NCBI RefSeq assembly: GCF_003633685.1
Contig: NZ_RBKT01000001.1
Span: 6,696,001-6,760,000, forward strand
DNA length: 64,000 bases
Reading direction: 5' to 3'
From: Micromonospora pisi
GTDB lineage: Bacteria > Actinomycetota > Actinomycetes > Mycobacteriales > Micromonosporaceae
Positions 48,307 to 57,715 of this stretch are shown here, in pieces (the first letter of the stretch is position 1; each line of letters opens with the position of its first letter). Both the position numbers and the translations under genes were made by a program. Below the pieces are notes generated by a model. The model had not been told where the DNA came from. It searched no databases and saw only the letters and a program-made list of their open reading frames with translations.

Positions 48307-49128
48307 ATGAGCACCATCACCGCGAAAGACGGCACCGAGATCTACTACAAGGACTGGGGTACGGGTCCGGTCGTCACCTTCTCGCACGGCTGGCCACTCA
48401 GCGCGGACGCCTGGGACGGTCAGATGCTCTTTCTGGTGCAGAACGGGTTCCGAGTGGTCGCCCACGACAGACGAGGTCACGGGCGGTCGAGCCAGGCGTC
48501 CAATGGCAACGACATGGACGGGTACGCGGACGACCTCGCCGCCGTGATCGAGACCCTCGACCTGCACGACGCCGCCCTCGTCGGCCGCTCCACCGGGGGC
48601 GGGGAGGTGGCCCGTTACATCGGTCGGCACGGCACCGGCCGGGTCGCGAAGGCAGTGCTGATCTCCGCTGTGCCGCCGCTGATGCTGCAGACCGCGGAGA
48701 ACCCGGAAGGGCTGCCGATCAGCGTCTTCGACGAACTGCGTGCCGGTCTGGTCAAGGACCGGTCGCAGTTCTACAAGGACCTGGCCCTGATGTTCTATGG
48801 TGCCAACCGCAAGGGTGCCCAGGTCTCCCAGGGAGTGCTGGACCAGTTCTGGCTCTGGAGCATGCAGTCGGGGCTGAAGAACGCGTACGAGAGCATCAAG
48901 GCTTTCTCCGAGACGGACTTCACCGAGGATCTGAAGAAGTTCGACGTACCGACCCTCGTCATGCACGGCGAGGACGACCAGATCGTGCCGGTCAAGGACG
49001 CGGCGCCGAAGTCGGCCCAGCTCATCGCGGGCGCTCAGGAGATCTACTACCCGGGTGCGCCGCACGGCATGACCGCCACGCTCCAGGACCAGGTGAACGG
49101 CGACCTGCTGGCGTTCCTCCGCAGCTGA
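48307..49128 (+). CDS. Alpha/beta hydrolase (non-haem haloperoxidase-like)
   Basis: 273 aa. [16 protein letters not shown] forms the oxyanion region, and DRRGHGRS follows. The nucleophile is Ser in [12 protein letters not shown], the acid Asp in [11 protein letters not shown], and the base His in GAPHGM. The sequence from [17 protein letters not shown] to the end follows the cofactor-free chloroperoxidase/arylesterase subgroup. It is probably an esterase in vivo, with peroxidation as a side activity. ATG 48307 is chosen because AGAGGA lies at good spacing. Confidence 0.88.
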   Translation: MSTITAKDGTEIYYKDWGTGPVVTFSHGWPLSADAWDGQMLFLVQNGFRVVAHDRRGHGRSSQASNGNDMDGYADDLAAVIETLDLHDAALVGRSTGGGEVARYIGRHGTGRVAKAVLISAVPPLMLQTAENPEGLPISVFDELRAGLVKDRSQFYKDLALMFYGANRKGAQVSQGVLDQFWLWSMQSGLKNAYESIKAFSETDFTEDLKKFDVPTLVMHGEDDQIVPVKDAAPKSAQLIAGAQEIYYPGAPHGMTATLQDQVNGDLLAFLRS

Positions 49129-49156
49129 ACGTAGCTGACCCTGCCGACATCCTCGA

Positions 49157-49162
49157 TAGGCT
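49157..49162 (+). promoter_or_regulatory. -10 box (TAGGCT) of a leaderless transcript
   Basis: TAGGCT ends 6 nt before the GTG at 49169, as in front of the antiporter gene. No Shine-Dalgarno is present. Confidence 0.5.
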
Positions 49163-49168
49163 GTCCGG

Positions 49169-49669
49169 GTGCGTCTTGTGATCATGGCGGACACCCACGT
49201 GCCGAAACGGGCCCGCGACCTGCCGGCCGAACTGTGGGCCCGGGTCGACGCCGCCGACCTGGTCTTCCATGCCGGTGACTGGGTGGACGAGCCGCTGCTC
49301 GACGCCCTCGAGGCGCGCAGCGCCCGACTGGTCGGCGTGTACGGCAACAACGACGGGCCGGGGTTGCGTGCACGCCTACCGGAGGTCGCCAGAATCGAGC
49401 TGGACGGGTTGCGGGTGGCCGTCGTACACGAGACCGGCCCGGCGGTCGGACGGGAACGGCGCTGCGCCGACCGGTTCGGTGACACCGACCTACTGATCTT
49501 CGGCCACTCGCACATCCCGTGGGACAGCGTGGCGCCGGGCGGACTCCGACTGCTGAACCCCGGCTCGCCGACCGACCGCCGTCGCCAGCCGCACGCCACC
49601 TACCTCACCGCGCGGGTCACCGACGGTCGACTCACCGCAGTCACCCTGCACCCGCTGCCGCCCCGGTGA
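49169..49669 (+). CDS. YfcE-type metallophosphoesterase
   Basis: 166 aa. The dimetal site is complete: IMADTHVPKRA (D-x-H), FHAGDWVD (G-D), YGNNDGPG (G-N-N-D), and VVHETG plus GHSHIPWD (G-H-x-H). LLNPGSPTDRR is the usual C-terminal motif of the YfcE/MJ0936 phosphodiesterases. Physiological substrate unknown. A -10 box directly upstream indicates a leaderless mRNA. Confidence 0.9.
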   Translation: MRLVIMADTHVPKRARDLPAELWARVDAADLVFHAGDWVDEPLLDALEARSARLVGVYGNNDGPGLRARLPEVARIELDGLRVAVVHETGPAVGRERRCADRFGDTDLLIFGHSHIPWDSVAPGGLRLLNPGSPTDRRRQPHATYLTARVTDGRLTAVTLHPLPPR

Positions 49670-49746
49670 TCACACGATCGGGAGGTCTGCCGAGTGGGGG
49701 TCCGGCAACGGCGAGGACGGCGCTGTCTCTGCCATGATGGTGCCTT

Positions 49747-50280
49747 GTGACTCTCTCTGATCTTGCCCAGCGGGTCGATGCCGTCGCCCGCCTGACCGGC
49801 CGGTTCGTGCTCCGCGCCGGCCGCGTCGCCGACGAGTACTTCGACAAGTACCGCTTCGAGGCTGACCCGCTCCTGCTCGACGCCCTCGCCGCCGAGATGG
49901 CCGCGCTCGTGCCGTCCGACACCGAGGTGCTCGCCGGACTGGAACTCGGCGGCATTCCCGTGGTCACCGCGCTCGGCCGGCACACCGGACTGCCCTGCGC
50001 GTTCGTCCGCAAGACCGCGAAGGAGTACGGCACCGCCCGGCTGGCCGAGGGGGCCGACGTCGCCGGTGCCCGGGTGCTGATCGTCGAGGACGTGGTCACC
50101 TCCGGCGGTCAGATCGCCATCTCCACCGGCCAGCTCCGCGAACTGGGCGCGAAGATCGAGCACGCGCTCTGCGTCATCGACCGGCAGGAGGGCGGCGCCG
50201 AGGCCCTGGCCCGGGACGGGATCGCGCTGCGTTCGCTGCTCACCCGCGCCGACCTGGACCAGGCCGCCGCCGCCCGCTGA
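49747..50280 (+). CDS. pyrE: Orotate phosphoribosyltransferase
   Basis: 177 aa. PyrE features: FVLRAGRVADEYFDKYRFEADP, GLELGGIPVVTALG, FVRKTAKEYGTARLAEG with the catalytic Lys loop, and the PRPP-binding motif VLIVEDVVTSGGQI. It converts orotate and PRPP to OMP in pyrimidine synthesis. No other pyr gene is near. GTG 49747 has CATGAT 8 nt upstream and no Shine-Dalgarno. Confidence 0.92.
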   Translation: MTLSDLAQRVDAVARLTGRFVLRAGRVADEYFDKYRFEADPLLLDALAAEMAALVPSDTEVLAGLELGGIPVVTALGRHTGLPCAFVRKTAKEYGTARLAEGADVAGARVLIVEDVVTSGGQIAISTGQLRELGAKIEHALCVIDRQEGGAEALARDGIALRSLLTRADLDQAAAAR

Positions 50281-50287
50281 CCGCAGA

Positions 50288-50323
50288 CTGCCGGCGTCAC
50301 CGGGTACGCGGTGACGCCGGCAG
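50288..50323. terminator. Bidirectional terminator between pyrE and the GST-like gene
   Basis: A perfect 15-bp stem (CTGCCGGCGTCACCG at 50288-50302 with 50309-50323) has a 6-nt loop, 7 nt after the pyrE stop. Confidence 0.75.
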
Positions 50324-50357
50324 CCGGCCGGCCGGGTAGTCCGCGAGGGGTGGGAAC

Positions 50358-51386
50358 TCAGGCGGCGTACGGGGTGTGCTCGATTGGGACGGTCTCCTCG
50401 GCGGGGACCGGTCCGGGCGGGGTGCCGTCACCGAACGGCCGGCCGCCGAGCGCCTCCCGACCGTGCGGGTCGAGCCAGCCCCGCAGGTCCGGACCGGACG
50501 GGACGATGCCGGTCGGGTTGATGTCCTTGTGCACCTCGTAGTAGTGGCGCTTGATCTGGTCGAAGTCGACAGTGTCGCCGAAGCCGGGGGTCTGGAACAG
50601 GTCGCGGGCGTACGCCCAGAGCACCGGCATCTCGGTGAGTTTCTGCCGGTTGCACTTGAAGTGGCCGTGGTAGACCGGGTCGAACCGGACCAGTGTCGTG
50701 AAGAGCCGGACGTCGGCCTCGGTGATCGTGTCACCGACCAGGTAACGCTGGTTGGCGAGCCGGTTGGAGAGCCAGTCGAGCCGGTCGAACAGCCGCTCGT
50801 ACGCCCGCTCGTACGCCTCCTGTGAACCGGCGAAACCGCAGCGGTAGACGCCGTTGTTCACGTCCTTGAACACCACCCGGTTCACCTCGTCGATCTCGTC
50901 GCGCAGCTCCTCCGGGTAGAGCCGCGGAGCGCCCGCCCGGTGGTACGCGGCCCACTCGGTGGAGAGGTCCAGCGACATCTGGGCGTAGTCGTTGGTGACC
51001 ACCTGCCCGGTGGGCACGTCGACGATCGCCGGTACGGTGATGCCCCGCTCGTAACCGGGGAACCGGGCGAAGTACGCGTCCTGCAACCGTTCGATGCCGA
51101 GCACCGGGTCCCGCCCGCCGGGATCGAGGTCGAAGGTCCAGCTCCGTACGTCGTGCGTCGGCCCGGCCAGGGCCATCGACAGCACGTCCTCGAGCCCCAG
51201 CAGACGGCGTACGACGATCATCCGGCTCGCCCAGGGGCAGGCCCGAGCGACCGCGAGCCGGTACCGGCCCGGCTCCACCGGGTAGCCGTCCCGGCCGTCG
51301 GCGGTGATCCGGGTGGCGATGTAGCGCTGGTCACGGGTGAACTCCCCGCCGGGGTTCACGTACGTGCCACCTTCTTCGTTCGACAT
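50358..51386 (-). CDS. Glutathionyl-hydroquinone reductase-type GST (YqjG/ECM4-like)
   Basis: 342 aa, the size of the Xi-class GSTs. The N-terminus YVNPGGEFTRDQRYIATRI, thioredoxin-fold ACPWASRMIVVRRLLGLE with the catalytic Cys, TVPAIVDVPTGQVVTNDY, and C-terminal ITEADVRLFTTLVRFDPVYHGHFKCN (in two parts) are all typical. The enzyme reduces thiol-conjugated hydroquinones; in actinomycetes the thiol is probably mycothiol. ATG 51386 is preferred over the one at 51404. Confidence 0.88.
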   Translation of the reverse strand: MSNEEGGTYVNPGGEFTRDQRYIATRITADGRDGYPVEPGRYRLAVARACPWASRMIVVRRLLGLEDVLSMALAGPTHDVRSWTFDLDPGGRDPVLGIERLQDAYFARFPGYERGITVPAIVDVPTGQVVTNDYAQMSLDLSTEWAAYHRAGAPRLYPEELRDEIDEVNRVVFKDVNNGVYRCGFAGSQEAYERAYERLFDRLDWLSNRLANQRYLVGDTITEADVRLFTTLVRFDPVYHGHFKCNRQKLTEMPVLWAYARDLFQTPGFGDTVDFDQIKRHYYEVHKDINPTGIVPSGPDLRGWLDPHGREALGGRPFGDGTPPGPVPAEETVPIEHTPYAA

Positions 51387-51655
51387 GCCGTCATCGTTGC
51401 GCATTTCCGGTCCCGGGTCGCGGCTTTGTGGCCGCCGGAACGGGGACAGCCCTGCTCATCGGCGGGTCCGGAGCGGTCGGCGTCGATCACGTCGATCGAA
51501 CGATTTACCTGGATGACGCTCACGACTGCTGACTGACCCGATGCGAACGGCTACGGTGGGCATCAGGATCCACTGCACCGGGTGACTCCGGGACGGAGGC
51601 TGCCGACCATGTCCCACCACGATTCCGGGCCCGACCACCACGGACGGCCGGGGCG

Positions 51656-52828
51656 ATGAGTCGTCTCGACCCGGCAATCCACACCGAGCTGGACACCCGG
51701 CTCGGGCCGGTCGACGCGGAGCTGACCCGGCGCTATCCGGGGCCGGCACCGGGCCGGCAGCCGGTGCACACCGTCTACCTGCCGGCCGACCGGATGCACC
51801 CGGGAGTGGTACGCGAGTGGGGTGCGGCGGCCATCGGCGTGCTCGCGGCGCACCCGCCGGCGCCGTACGGACCGGAGCTGCACGACCGGGTGATGCGCAA
51901 ACTCGACCGGGAACCGATCGAGGACCTGCGGATCGACTTCGAGGACGGCTACGGCACCCCCGCCGACGAGGTCGAGGACGCGGTGGCGCGCTCGGCGGCG
52001 ACGGCGTTGCGCAAGGCCGGCCCGCTGCCCTTCTCCGGACTGCGGATCAAGAGCTTGGAGGGGCCGACCCGACGCCGCGCCGTACGCACCCTGGACATCT
52101 TCCTCGAGGCGCTGGACGGGGCACCGCCGGACGGATTCGTGGTGACCCTGCCGAAGGTGAGCAGCCCCGTACAGGTGGAGGCGATGGTCCTGCTCTGCGA
52201 GCGGCTGGAGGCGGCGTACGGGCTGCCCGCCCGGGGGCTGCGGTTCGAGGTGCAGGTGGAGACGCCGCCGGCCGTACTCGGCGCGGACGGCACCGCCACC
52301 GTCGCCCGCATGATCGGGGCGGCTCAGGGACGCTGCACCGCCCTGCACTACGGCACCTACGACTACAGCGCGGCGATCGGGGTCGCGGCGGCCGAGCAGA
52401 GCATGGCGCATCCGGTGGCGGACTTCGCCAAGGCGGTGATGCAGGTGGTCGCCGCCGGCACCGGGGTACGCCTCTCCGACGGCTCCACCAACGTGCTGCC
52501 GGTCGGTTCCCCGACCGAGGTACGGGCAGGTTGGGAGCTGCACGCCGCACTCGTCCGCCGATCCCTGGCACAGGGCATTTACCAGGGTTGGGACATGCAC
52601 CCGGCGCAGTTGCCGACCCGGTACGCGGCCACGTACGGCTTCTTCCGGGACGGCCGGGTCGCGGCGGCCGGGCGGCTGCGGGCGTACCTGGAGCGGCGCT
52701 CGACCGGGGTGCTGGACGAGCCGGCGACCGCGCGGGCACTGGCCGGGTTCCTGCTGCGTGGACTGGACTGCGGCGCGCTCGACCCCGGCGAGGCCGGGTT
52801 CGACCGGGCCGAACTGGCGGCGCTGTAG
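51656..52828 (+). CDS. DUF6986 protein, HpcH/CitE aldolase-fold
   Basis: 390 aa. A CitE-like TIM barrel is visible: [65 protein letters not shown] with a metal-binding Glu and [13 protein letters not shown] with a metal-binding Asp, then [15 protein letters not shown]. Family members split or form C-C bonds with glyoxylate, acetyl or oxaloacetate units. It lies 88 nt upstream of allantoinase and allantoicase, so handling ureidoglycolate or glyoxylate is the obvious inference; no assay is known to me. Confidence 0.8.
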   Translation: MSRLDPAIHTELDTRLGPVDAELTRRYPGPAPGRQPVHTVYLPADRMHPGVVREWGAAAIGVLAAHPPAPYGPELHDRVMRKLDREPIEDLRIDFEDGYGTPADEVEDAVARSAATALRKAGPLPFSGLRIKSLEGPTRRRAVRTLDIFLEALDGAPPDGFVVTLPKVSSPVQVEAMVLLCERLEAAYGLPARGLRFEVQVETPPAVLGADGTATVARMIGAAQGRCTALHYGTYDYSAAIGVAAAEQSMAHPVADFAKAVMQVVAAGTGVRLSDGSTNVLPVGSPTEVRAGWELHAALVRRSLAQGIYQGWDMHPAQLPTRYAATYGFFRDGRVAAAGRLRAYLERRSTGVLDEPATARALAGFLLRGLDCGALDPGEAGFDRAELAAL

Positions 52829-52832
52829 ACCA

Positions 52833-52868
52833 CCGCCGGCGTCGGGCATTCCGGGACGACGCCGGCGG
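52833..52868 (+). terminator. Intra-operon hairpin before allantoinase
   Basis: A perfect 12-bp stem (CCGCCGGCGTCG at 52833-52844 with 52857-52868) has a 12-nt loop between the DUF6986 and allantoinase genes. It could be an attenuator or an RNA-stability element, since the genes look co-transcribed. Confidence 0.45.
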
Positions 52869-52916
52869 CGCGTCAGCGTACGCCGCAAGCGGTACGACCA
52901 GCGGGAAGGTGATGGC

Positions 52917-54245
52917 ATGAGTGGCGAACGGTACGACGGTGGTTACGATCTGGTGCTCCGCTCGCGTCGGGTGGTGACGCCGCAGGGGGAGCGCCCAGCA
53001 GCGGTCTGCCTGCGCGACGGGCGGATCGCCGCGGTGCAGGACTACCACGCGGTGGCCGGGGACGACCTCGGTGAGCTGGCCCTGCTACCCGGCCTGGTCG
53101 ACACCCACGTGCACGTGAACGAGCCGGGTCGTACCGACTGGGAGGGTTTTCCCACCGCCACCCGGGCCGCCCTGGCCGGTGGTGTCACCAGCATCGTGGA
53201 CATGCCGCTCAACTCGTTGCCGCCGACCGTCACCGCGGACGCGCTGCGCGCCAAGCGTCGCTCCGCCGCCGGCCGGTGCCACGTCGACGTCGGTTTCTGG
53301 GGCGGTGCGGTGCCGGGAAACCTGGCCGACCTGCCGGCGTTACACGCCGCCGGGGTGCTCGGCTTCAAGGTCTTCCTGGCCGATTCGGGTGTGCCGGAGT
53401 TCCCGCCGCTGGACCCGGTCGGCTTCGGCCAGGCACTGGAGACAGTGGACGCTCTCTTTGTGGTGCACGCCGAGGACCCGGCGTCGCTCCTACCGGCGCC
53501 GACCTCGGGGCGGTACGCGGATTTCGTCGCCTCACGTCCGCCGGAGGCCGAGACCCGGGCGGTCGCCACGGTGCTCGCCGCCGCGCGCCGGACCGGGGCG
53601 CGGGTGCACATCCTGCACCTGAGCAGCGCGCAGGTGCTGCCCCTGATCGCGCAGGCACGTCGGGACGGGGTCCGGGTGACGGTCGAGACCTGCCCGCACT
53701 ACCTGGCGCTGACCTCGGAGGAGGTGCCTGACGGCGGGACCGAGTTCAAGTGCTGCCCACCGATCCGGGACGCCGGGAACCGGGACGCGCTCTGGGGCGG
53801 GTTGGCCGACGGGCTCGTCGACTGTGTCGTCTCCGACCACTCGCCCTGCCCACCGGCGTTGAAGAACTTCGACCGGGGCGACTTCGCCTCCGCGTGGGGC
53901 GGCGTCGCGTCGCTGCAACTGGGGCTGCCGGTGGTCTGGACCGAGGCCCGCGCGCGTGGGCACAGCCTGGCCGACGTGGTGCGCTGGATGGCGGGGCGGC
54001 CGGCGCAGATCGCCGGGCTGCCGGCGAAGGGCCGGATCGAGCCCGGAGCCGATGCCGACCTGGTGGCGTTCGCCCCGGAGGGCCGGTTCACGGTCGAGCC
54101 GGGGCTGCTCCGGCACCGTCACCCGATCACCCCGTACGCCGGGCGCAAGCTCTTCGGCGAGGTGCGCGCGACCTGGCTGCGCGGCGACCCGGTCCGGCCG
54201 GACGAGCCGCCCCGAGGGCGGTTCCTGCGCCGGGGACCGGTCTGA
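52917..54245 (+). CDS. allB: Allantoinase
   Basis: 442 aa. The amidohydrolase metal site reads [22 protein letters not shown], with [10 protein letters not shown] carrying the carbamylated Lys, [25 protein letters not shown] and CVVSDHSPC. This pattern matches bacterial allantoinases: (S)-allantoin to allantoate. ATG 52917 follows GGGAAGG; an in-frame extension would overlap the hairpin and the previous gene. The stop overlaps the allantoicase ATG. Confidence 0.92.
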   Translation: MSGERYDGGYDLVLRSRRVVTPQGERPAAVCLRDGRIAAVQDYHAVAGDDLGELALLPGLVDTHVHVNEPGRTDWEGFPTATRAALAGGVTSIVDMPLNSLPPTVTADALRAKRRSAAGRCHVDVGFWGGAVPGNLADLPALHAAGVLGFKVFLADSGVPEFPPLDPVGFGQALETVDALFVVHAEDPASLLPAPTSGRYADFVASRPPEAETRAVATVLAAARRTGARVHILHLSSAQVLPLIAQARRDGVRVTVETCPHYLALTSEEVPDGGTEFKCCPPIRDAGNRDALWGGLADGLVDCVVSDHSPCPPALKNFDRGDFASAWGGVASLQLGLPVVWTEARARGHSLADVVRWMAGRPAQIAGLPAKGRIEPGADADLVAFAPEGRFTVEPGLLRHRHPITPYAGRKLFGEVRATWLRGDPVRPDEPPRGRFLRRGPV

Positions 54246-55354
54246 TGGCCGACTTCACCGAACTGCCCGACCTCGCCTCCCGACTGCTCGGCGGATCGGT
54301 GGTCGACGCCAACGACGAGTTCTTCGCCGCCCGGGACAACCTGGTCAACACCGGTCCACCGACGTTCACCCCGCAGACCTTCGGGGCCAAGGGCCAGGTG
54401 TACGACGGCTGGGAGACCCGTCGCCGCAGGGAACCCGGATCAGATCACGCGGTGGTCCGGCTCGGCGCGGCCGGTGTCATCTCCGGGGTGGTGGTGGACA
54501 CCTCCTTCTTCACCGGCAACTTCCCGCCGTACGTCTCGGTGCAGGCGTGCGGCCTGGAGGGCTACCCGGGCGCGGACGAACTGGCCGCAGCGGACTGGAT
54601 CTCGATCGTGCCCCGCTCGGCGGTGCACGGCGACACCGCGAACGCCTTCCCGGTACGGGACCCGCGGCGGTTCACCCATGTGCGGCTCACCATCCACCCG
54701 GACGGCGGGGTGGCCCGGTTGCGGGTGCACGGGAGCGTCGTACCGGATCCGCGGCTCTTTCCCGACGGTTCGGTCGATCTCGCGGCGCTGGAGTACGGCG
54801 GCCGGGTGACCGACTGCAGCAACCGGTTCTACGGTTCCCCGGACCAGCTCATCGCCCCCGGCCTGGCCCGGGTGATGGGGGAGGGGTGGGAGACGGCCCG
54901 GCGGCGTGATCCGGGCAACGACTGGGTACGCGTCCGCCTCGCGGCCCCCGGCCGGGTCCGCCTGGTCGAGCTCGACACCAGTCATTTCAAGGGCAACGCG
55001 CCCGCTGCCGCGTCGCTGCGGGGGGTCGACGCCCGGTCGGCCGATCCCGCCGACGAGCGGGCCTGGTTCGAGCTGCTGCCCCGGGTCCGGCTGCAACCCG
55101 ACACCCGGCACCGGTTTCCGCTGCCCGAGGTACGTCCGGCGACCGACGTCCGGCTGGACGTCTTCCCCGACGGTGGGTTGGCCCGGTTGCGGCTGCCCGG
55201 CCGGGTCGCGCCGGACGAGTTGGCGACGTTGCGGCAGCGCTGGTGGGATCTGTTGCCACCGGCGCAGCGACGACAGGTCGAGCGGTCGGCGGCGGCGGGG
55301 CGGTCCCCGGACACACCGTGGCGGGGGCCGCTCCCACCCGCCGGCCCCGCCTGA
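54245..55354 (+). CDS. alc: Allantoicase
   Basis: 369 aa with two jelly-roll halves. Each has a D-x-x-N-E/R-F-F/Y entry (VVDANDEFFAARDNL and VTDCSNRFYGSPDQL), GWETRRRREPGSDHAVVRLG / GWETARRRDPGNDWVRVRLA, and VVDTSFFTGNFPPY / ELDTSHFKGNAPAA. The enzyme splits allantoate into urea and ureidoglycolate. One-base overlap with allB ensures joint translation. Confidence 0.94.
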   Translation: MADFTELPDLASRLLGGSVVDANDEFFAARDNLVNTGPPTFTPQTFGAKGQVYDGWETRRRREPGSDHAVVRLGAAGVISGVVVDTSFFTGNFPPYVSVQACGLEGYPGADELAAADWISIVPRSAVHGDTANAFPVRDPRRFTHVRLTIHPDGGVARLRVHGSVVPDPRLFPDGSVDLAALEYGGRVTDCSNRFYGSPDQLIAPGLARVMGEGWETARRRDPGNDWVRVRLAAPGRVRLVELDTSHFKGNAPAAASLRGVDARSADPADERAWFELLPRVRLQPDTRHRFPLPEVRPATDVRLDVFPDGGLARLRLPGRVAPDELATLRQRWWDLLPPAQRRQVERSAAAGRSPDTPWRGPLPPAGPA

Positions 55355-55363
55355 GTACGGCGG

Positions 55364-56035
55364 TCAGCTCAGTGGTCCCTCGCCGCCCGGGTAGGCGAAC
55401 GACGCCCGGGGCGAGTAGAAGCCCCAGGTGATTTCCAGCGGGTTCGCCGGGCGCAGCGCGTAGGTCGAGTGCTCCGGTTCGAGGAACTCCAGTGACTCGA
55501 TCTCGAACGGGTCGACCGGCTCGGCCACGAACGGGTAGATGCCGCTGACCTTCCTGCGTCCGACCTTGGTGATGTAGCGCAGTTGGCCCTGGTTGATCGC
55601 GTCGCCGGTGCGGCCGACCCGGGCCGTGGTCCGGATCACCGGTACGCCGTCGGCCTCGGTGGTGGCGACCAGTCGCCGGCCCCTGACCTCGATCGTGGTG
55701 CTGCCGACGCTGGCCGGCGCGCCGCGCTCGGCGGCGTACTCGCGGACCACCGGGCTGGAGTTGAGGTAGTGGGTCCACCAGCGGCCCGGGGTGACTCCGT
55801 CGGGGGCGTCCAGGTCGGCCAGGTCAGGTCCCAGGTAGGTCAGCGAGTAGGCGCCGAAGCCGGAGGTCTGGCCGGCGTCGTCGACCACGTACTGGTTCAT
55901 GAAGACCTGCCGGTTGGCGGCCGGCTTCAGCCCCTTCGGTACCAGAGCCGCGACCGCGTCCGGGTCCGCCGGCAACCAGCCGAAGTAGATCATCCGGCTG
56001 TTCACGACAAGCTGTGGCGCGACGAGACTGGTCAC
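55364..56035 (-). CDS. Acetoacetate decarboxylase-like (ADC-fold) protein
   Basis: 223 aa: RMIYFGWLPADPDAVAALVPKGLKPAANRQVF (in two parts), GAYSLTYLGPDLADLDAPDG, VIRTTARVGRTGDAINQGQLRYI, and a C-terminal ITWGFYSPRASFAYPGG. Overall layout agrees with ADC-like proteins, many of which are not decarboxylases; the catalytic Lys cannot be assigned with confidence. GTG 56035 is chosen for GGAGG at 8 nt. Confidence 0.6.
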   Translation of the reverse strand: MTSLVAPQLVVNSRMIYFGWLPADPDAVAALVPKGLKPAANRQVFMNQYVVDDAGQTSGFGAYSLTYLGPDLADLDAPDGVTPGRWWTHYLNSSPVVREYAAERGAPASVGSTTIEVRGRRLVATTEADGVPVIRTTARVGRTGDAINQGQLRYITKVGRRKVSGIYPFVAEPVDPFEIESLEFLEPEHSTYALRPANPLEITWGFYSPRASFAYPGGEGPLS

Positions 56036-56528
56036 CTTTGGTGCCTCCGTTACCGGTGAACATGGGGTAGTCGCGACGCTACGGCCCGTCCAAATTGGAG
56101 GCAAGGACAGATAGTTGACAGCTGAACTATTCGGAAAATTCGGTCAGCTGTGCGGGGGCTCCGCTCAGCACATCCGTCCCATCGGCACCGCCACCGCACA
56201 CTGATCCGAACATCAGGGTTGTTACCGGTACGGATCAGGCACGCCCTGCACACCTCGAGTGGCCACGTACGAAGAACTCGGAAATTCGTCCCTCGTCCGG
56301 GTTTCCATGCCCTCGGAACGGCTAATCCGATCCCAGGTTGTCGTCGCTGTGCCTGGAGGGCCCCCTCCCGGCCGCCAGCAAGGCAGCCGACGGATCGACC
56401 GGACCCCTGTGGTCCACGCCGACCCGTCGCACGCCGGCGCACCGCCCCCGTATCCGCAAGGACCCGGTGAGCCCGGTACGCCGGCGTGCCCAGACCGTCC
56501 GATCGAGACAGGGACAGGGGAGGACAGC
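56036..56528. other. 493-bp region without a convincing gene
   Basis: Possible ORFs here (56150-56470, 56338-56616) are Pro/Arg-rich shadows without ribosome sites. The stretch is the long upstream region of the 43-aa membrane peptide and of the divergent ADC-like gene. I see no known riboswitch motif and no long inverted repeat; a small RNA or long leader cannot be excluded. Confidence 0.4.
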
Positions 56529-56660
56529 ATGGCAAGCGAGGTTGTCGACAGCCAGCCGGACCAGCCCGAGCAGGCGGTCGAGGGTGAACGCGGAGCGCTG
56601 GTCGCGGTGCTGTTGATGGTGGTGCTCGGTGTGGCGGGAATCTTCGCCGTCTCCGCCTGA
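56529..56660 (+). CDS. 43-aa single-helix membrane peptide
   Basis: A polar, acidic N-terminal half (SEVVDSQPDQPEQAVEGE) is followed by one transmembrane helix, GALVAVLLMVVLGVAGIFAV, ending at the C-terminus. GGGGAGGA at ideal spacing before the ATG strongly supports translation. A palindrome copy follows 4 nt after the stop. No family is recognised; small peptides of this shape often bind larger membrane complexes. Confidence 0.6.
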   Translation: MASEVVDSQPDQPEQAVEGERGALVAVLLMVVLGVAGIFAVSA

Positions 56661-56664
56661 GAGC

Positions 56665-56717
56665 GAAGGAAGGGCCCCTTGTTATCGCTTCCGGTAGTAC
56701 TAGGGGCCCTTCCTAAC
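56665..56717. repeat. GGAAGGGGCCCCTT palindrome, copy 4
   Basis: A 13-bp perfect inverted repeat (56667-56679 with 56702-56714) flanks TTGTTATCGCTTCCGGTAGTACT. It separates the small membrane peptide gene from the convergent pirin gene. Confidence 0.85.
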
Positions 56718-56733
56718 GCAGCGTCGGGCTGAC

Positions 56734-57705
56734 TCAGTTGGTGTGCGGCAGGCGGGCGGCGGGGATCACGCCGAGGCGGCCGGCCTGGTAGTCCTCGAAC
56801 GCCTTGGCCAGTTCGTCGCGGGTGTTCATCACGAACGGGCCGTACTGTGCCACCGGCTCACGGATCGGCTGACCGCCCATGATGTACAGATCGAGCACCG
56901 GGGTGTGTGAGTCCTGGGACGCGTCCGCGCCGAACCGCAGCGCCTCGCCGGGACCGTGTACCGCGAGCTGACCGGTGTGCACCGGCCGGCGTTCGGCTCC
57001 GACCGTGCCACGCCCGCCGAGTACGTAGACCAGGGCGTTGAAGTCGGACCGCCAGGGCAGGTCGACGCTCGCGCCGGGCTGGACCGTGACGTGCGTGATG
57101 GTGATCGGCGTGTGGGTCGAACCGGGTCCCTGGTGCCCGTCGACCTCACCGGCGATGACCCGCAGCAGCGCGCCACCGTCCGGGCTGGTGAGCAGGGACG
57201 ACTCCTTGCCCCGGATGTCCTGGTAGCGCGGCGTGCTCATTTTCGCCACCCGGGGCAGGTTGACCCAGAGCTGGAGGCCGTGGAACAGACCGCCACTCAC
57301 CACCAGGTGCTCCGGCGGCGCCTCGATGTGCAGCAGACCACTTCCAGCCGTCATCCACTGGGTGTCGCCGTCGGTGATGGTGCCTCCGCCCCCGTTCGAG
57401 TCCTGGTGGTCGAAGACGCCGTCGATGATGTACGTGACGGTCTCGAACCCCCGGTGCGGGTGCCACGGGGTTCCTTTCGGCTCGCCCGGCGCGTAGTCGA
57501 CCTCACCCATCTGGTCCAGGTGGATGAACGGGTCGAGTTCGGTCATCGGCACCCCGGCGAAGGCCCGGCGGACCGGGAAGCCCTCTCCCTCGAAGCCGCT
57601 CGGTGCGGTGACGACCCGGGTTACCTTTCGGTATTCGGTGGTCTGTTCGTCCAGTCGCGGCAGGCGCGGCAGGACCAGGACGTTCTCCACGGTGATCGCG
57701 GGCAT
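56734..57705 (-). CDS. Pirin-family protein
   Basis: 323 aa bicupin. Metal-binding N-terminal cupin: GTPWHPHRGFETVTYIIDG, DHQDSNGGGG, GDTQWMTAGSGLLHIE. The C-terminal cupin holds ITHVTVQPGASVDLPW and ends with PFVMNTRDELAKAFEDYQAGR, all pirin hallmarks. Bacterial pirins show quercetinase or redox-sensor roles. It follows the MarR gene by 10 nt and is presumably under its control. Confidence 0.93.
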   Translation of the reverse strand: MPAITVENVLVLPRLPRLDEQTTEYRKVTRVVTAPSGFEGEGFPVRRAFAGVPMTELDPFIHLDQMGEVDYAPGEPKGTPWHPHRGFETVTYIIDGVFDHQDSNGGGGTITDGDTQWMTAGSGLLHIEAPPEHLVVSGGLFHGLQLWVNLPRVAKMSTPRYQDIRGKESSLLTSPDGGALLRVIAGEVDGHQGPGSTHTPITITHVTVQPGASVDLPWRSDFNALVYVLGGRGTVGAERRPVHTGQLAVHGPGEALRFGADASQDSHTPVLDLYIMGGQPIREPVAQYGPFVMNTRDELAKAFEDYQAGRLGVIPAARLPHTN

Positions 57706-57715
57706 CGTCGTACTC

